This document shows, in pieces, positions 61,401 through 64,000 of a DNA stretch of 64,000 nt (the first letter of the stretch is position 1; the number at the start of each line of letters is the position of its first letter). Source of the stretch: Anomaloglossus baeobatrachus (Eukaryota > Chordata > Amphibia > Anura > Aromobatidae); assembly GCF_048569485.1 (NCBI RefSeq), contig NC_134358.1, positions 550,866,097 to 550,930,096 on the forward strand, in the 5' to 3' direction. A program made the position numbers and the translations under genes. Below the pieces are notes generated by a model that ran no database searches, was not told where the DNA came from, and saw only the letters and a program-made list of their open reading frames with translations.

Positions 61401-62748
61401 CTAGTGATGAGCGGGCACTACCATGCTCAGGTGCTCTGTACTAGTAACTAGTGATGAGCGGGCACTACCATGCTCAGGTGCTCTGTACTAGTAACTAGTG
61501 ATGAGCGGGCACTACCATGCTCAGGTGCTCTGTACTAGTAACTAGTGATGAGCGGGCACTACCATGCTCTGGTGCTCAGTTCTCGTAACTAGTGATGAGC
61601 GGGCACTACCATGCTTGGGTGCTCTGTACTCGTAACTAGTGATGAGCGGGCACTACCATGCTCGGGTGCTCAGTACTTGTAACTAGTGATGAGCGGGCAC
61701 TACCATGCTCAGGTGCTCTGTACTAGTAACTAGTGATGAGCGGGCACTACCATGCTCAGGTGCTCAGTACTAGTAACTAGTGATGAGCGGGCACTACCAT
61801 GCTCGGGTGCTCTGTACTTGTAACTAGTGATGAGCGGGCACTACCATGCTCGGGTGCTCTGTACTTGTAACTAGTGATGAGCGGGCACTACCATGCTCGG
61901 GTGCTCTGTACTTGTAACTAGTGATGAGCGGGCACTACCATGCTCGGGTGCTCTGTACTTGTAACTAGTGATGAGCGGGCACTACCATGCTCAGGTGCTC
62001 TGTACTAGTAACTAGTGATGAGCGGGCACTACCATGCTCGGGTGCTCTGTACTTGTAACTAGTGATGAGCGGGGCACTACCATGCTCGGGTGCTCTGTAC
62101 TCGTAACTAGTGATGAGCGGGCACTACCATGCTGAGGTGCTCTGTACTAGTAACTAGTGATGAGCGGGCACTACCATGCTCGGGTGCTCTGTACTCGTAA
62201 CTAGTGATGAGCGGGCACTACCATGCTCAGGTGCTCAGTACTCGTAACTAGTGATGAGCGGGCACTACCATGCTCAGGTGCTCTGTACTAGTAACTAGTG
62301 ATGAGCGGACACTACCATGCTCAGGTGCTCTGTACTAGTAACTAGTGATGAGCGGACACTACCATGCTCAGGTGCTCTGTACTGGTAACTAGTGATGAGC
62401 GGACACTACCATGCTCAGGTGCTCTGTACTAGTAACTAGTGATGAGCGGGCACTACCATGCTCAGGTGCTCTGTACTGGTAACTAGTGATGAGCGGGCAC
62501 TACCATGCTCGGGTGCTCTGTACTGGTAACTAGTGATGAGCGGGCACTACCATGCTCAGGTGCTCTGTACTGGTAACTAGTGATGAGCGGGCACTACCAT
62601 GCTCGGGTGCTCTGTACTTGTAACTAGTGATGAGCGGGCACTACCATGCTCAGGTGCTCTGTACTAGTAACTAGTGATGAGCGAGCACTACCATGCTCAG
62701 GTGCTCAGTACTCGTAACTAGTGATGAGCGGGCACTACCATGCTCGGG
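58430..62748 (-). repeat. 47-bp minisatellite, right arm in opposite orientation
   Basis: About 92 units, the reverse complement of the array at 53667-56390: GAGCGGGCACTACCATGCTC, 'gggtgctcagtactcgtaac', 'tagtgat'. Local blocks favour TACTAG, TACTTG or TACTCG, which shows higher-order spread of variants. Rare units carry one extra G. With the left array it makes an inverted repeat with about 2.7 kb of potential pairing and a 2.0-kb centre. Confidence 0.95.
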
Positions 62749-62929
62749 ATTTGGGTGCTGGGCCCATTTGCAGTGACCACTGGGTTAATCTGGGCAGGTT
62801 AGAATTGGATTTTAGTTGCTGGATGAGTATCAGGGAGTGCTGTGATTTTAGTGCAATGTCATCTTTTATTCATATTGCGTAACCTTCTAGAGAGATTGTC
62901 ATTTCTCACATCAGTCAATGTTTCACAAT

Positions 62930-63080
62930 CCTAATTAATGTACCTATCGGTATGTTTTGGAGTGTGGGAGGAAACCCACGCAAACACGCGAAGAACATAC
63001 AAACTCCTTGCAGATACTGATTAGAATCAGTGCAGAATTCTGGTGGTGAAGGGCATCTGCGCTAACCACTGAGCCACCTG
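62930..63080 (-). mobile_element. L2-like LINE 3' fragment
   Basis: 'ttttggagtgtgggaggaaa', 'cgcaaacacgcgaagaacat' and 'ctaaccactgagccacctg' match the same L2-type 3' region seen at 22488-22735, in the same (minus) orientation but more diverged. Confidence 0.65.
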
Positions 63081-63254
63081 TATATATACAGTATATAAAA
63101 GCAGCGCTCAGATCCAGTATGAAAACTAAGGGAATTTTTTATTAGCCCATTTGGAATCTTTCAGCAATGAGCAGGTGCTTTGGAACGATTCCGGTCTGGA
63201 AGAAAAACGTTGCCAAAATGGGCTAATAAAAATTCTAATAAAAATTCTCTAATT

Positions 63255-63296
<42 letters not shown>

Positions 63297-63455
63297 CATA
63301 ATATATATACTGTGTATATATATACACTGTGTATGTGTATACGTATATATGTGTGTTTATATGTACATATATATATATATAATATACATTATATATATAT
63401 ATATATAATATACATTAAATATATATATATATATATATACATTATATATATATGC
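63255..63455. repeat. AT-rich microsatellite
   Basis: (AT)n runs interrupted by ATAC, GTGT and ATAATACAT motifs. Part of a 117-codon open frame that is not a gene. Confidence 0.9.
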
Positions 63456-64000
63456 CCAATTGTTTTCATCTTTCAGGAGGTAAGCCTCTGCCGTATGGCC
63501 TCTGGCAGCAGCTTACTATACTTTCCTCATTGATACACTTGAACGGTTGAGCATGCAGTTGCTTGGGGATGGAAGGAATGCCGGTGGTCCACATCTTTTG
63601 GCGGACAATTTCCTTATTTTTTCGAAGCCAGCCTGGCCCACAGCTACGTAACATCCTAGATCTATGAGCACAATACTACATGGTCATTGTAGAACGATCT
63701 GTAACAATGGTTTTCCTACTTTTGGGTAGGATCTTAGTTCACATTATCCCAGCGTGTTCAGGAGTCGCAGTAACATCTAGAAAAATTAGAAGCTATATGA
63801 CATTACCTTCGTTCATAATGTTATCATATAAGGCACATCTGCAGGCAATGCAAGGTTTCCAGGGACCATGTGTGATGCTAGATACTACGAGCAGTATGAA
63901 TAGAAGAGTAGTCAGACAAGCCGTGATCATATACCAGGAGGTAACGTATAAGATTCAGGGAGCCGACAGAGACGTGGTCAGGAAGAAGTCCGAGGTCAGA
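63456..64000. other. End of window, no gene recognised
   Basis: A 62-codon minus-strand open frame (63466-63654) has ordinary codon composition and begins LRSCGPGWLRKNKEIVRQKM, but I cannot match it to a family. It may be a fragment of a repeat. The rest is unassigned intronic sequence. Confidence 0.35.

Noticed and set aside
53667-62748. CRISPR-like appearance of regular direct repeats
   Set aside because: Units are contiguous with no unique spacers, there are no cas genes, and the setting is a vertebrate gene intron.
63466-63654. 62-codon minus-strand frame with protein-like composition
   Set aside because: I could not match it to any family. It is too short to support a gene call without expression or conservation data.

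Overview
This window looks like a gene-poor stretch of a large, repeat-rich anuran amphibian genome, probably a neobatrachian frog. The evidence is one clear vertebrate gene exon, several Tc1/mariner copies of frog and fish type, hAT, PIF/Harbinger-like and TTAA-target elements, L2-type LINE tails, and a very high load of minisatellites. No bacterial gene organisation, tRNA, rRNA or CRISPR array was seen.

The only confident host gene is PPP1R9A (neurabin-1), on the + strand. Its large first coding exon runs from an acceptor at 43275/43276 to a donor at 44802/44803, with the start codon most likely at 43426. It encodes the N-terminal 459 residues and ends just after the PP1-docking motif KIKF. 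A CpG-rich block at about 36.15-36.6 kb, with a donor-like site at 36514/36515, is a plausible promoter and non-coding first exon. On that reading, 1-36 kb is upstream intergenic DNA, 36.5-43.3 kb is intron 1 and 44.8-64 kb is part of the next intron. The later exons (PDZ, coiled coil, SAM) are not in the window.

Layout. 0.9-14.5 kb is a 42-bp AT-rich minisatellite interrupted by a Harbinger-like MITE, an L2-like tail, a Tc1 element (5331-6966) and a 6.5-kb hAT-like element (7006-13495). The hAT-like element itself contains a 33-bp and a 37-bp minisatellite. 15.3-19.6 kb has a TTAA-target MITE, the 3' half of a Sleeping Beauty-type Tc1 element whose subterminal region has expanded into a minisatellite, a 69-bp array and a long inverted repeat. 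20.1-23.5 kb is a CCCTAA-rich 23-24-bp array split by an L2 tail. 23.8-31.2 kb holds two more Tc1 fossils, a solo LTR and a Harbinger-like element. 31.7-36.1 kb is a 4.4-kb polypyrimidine array.

In the inferred introns, intron 1 contains alternating-purine/pyrimidine microsatellites, an old ~170-bp satellite and a 24-bp array. The following intron contains a 31-bp array (48.05-53.0 kb) and two copies of one 47-bp array in opposite orientation (53.7-56.4 and 58.4-62.7 kb). A 45-bp array and a MITE lie between those two arms.

More than half of the window is tandem repeat, made of about a dozen unrelated families with units of 18-69 bp. Nearly all long open reading frames (up to about 1,100 codons) are repeats that lack stop codons and are not genes. 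No new protein-coding system was found. The interesting content is structural: minisatellites born inside transposons, datable nesting, and a multi-kilobase inverted array in a neuronal gene's intron.
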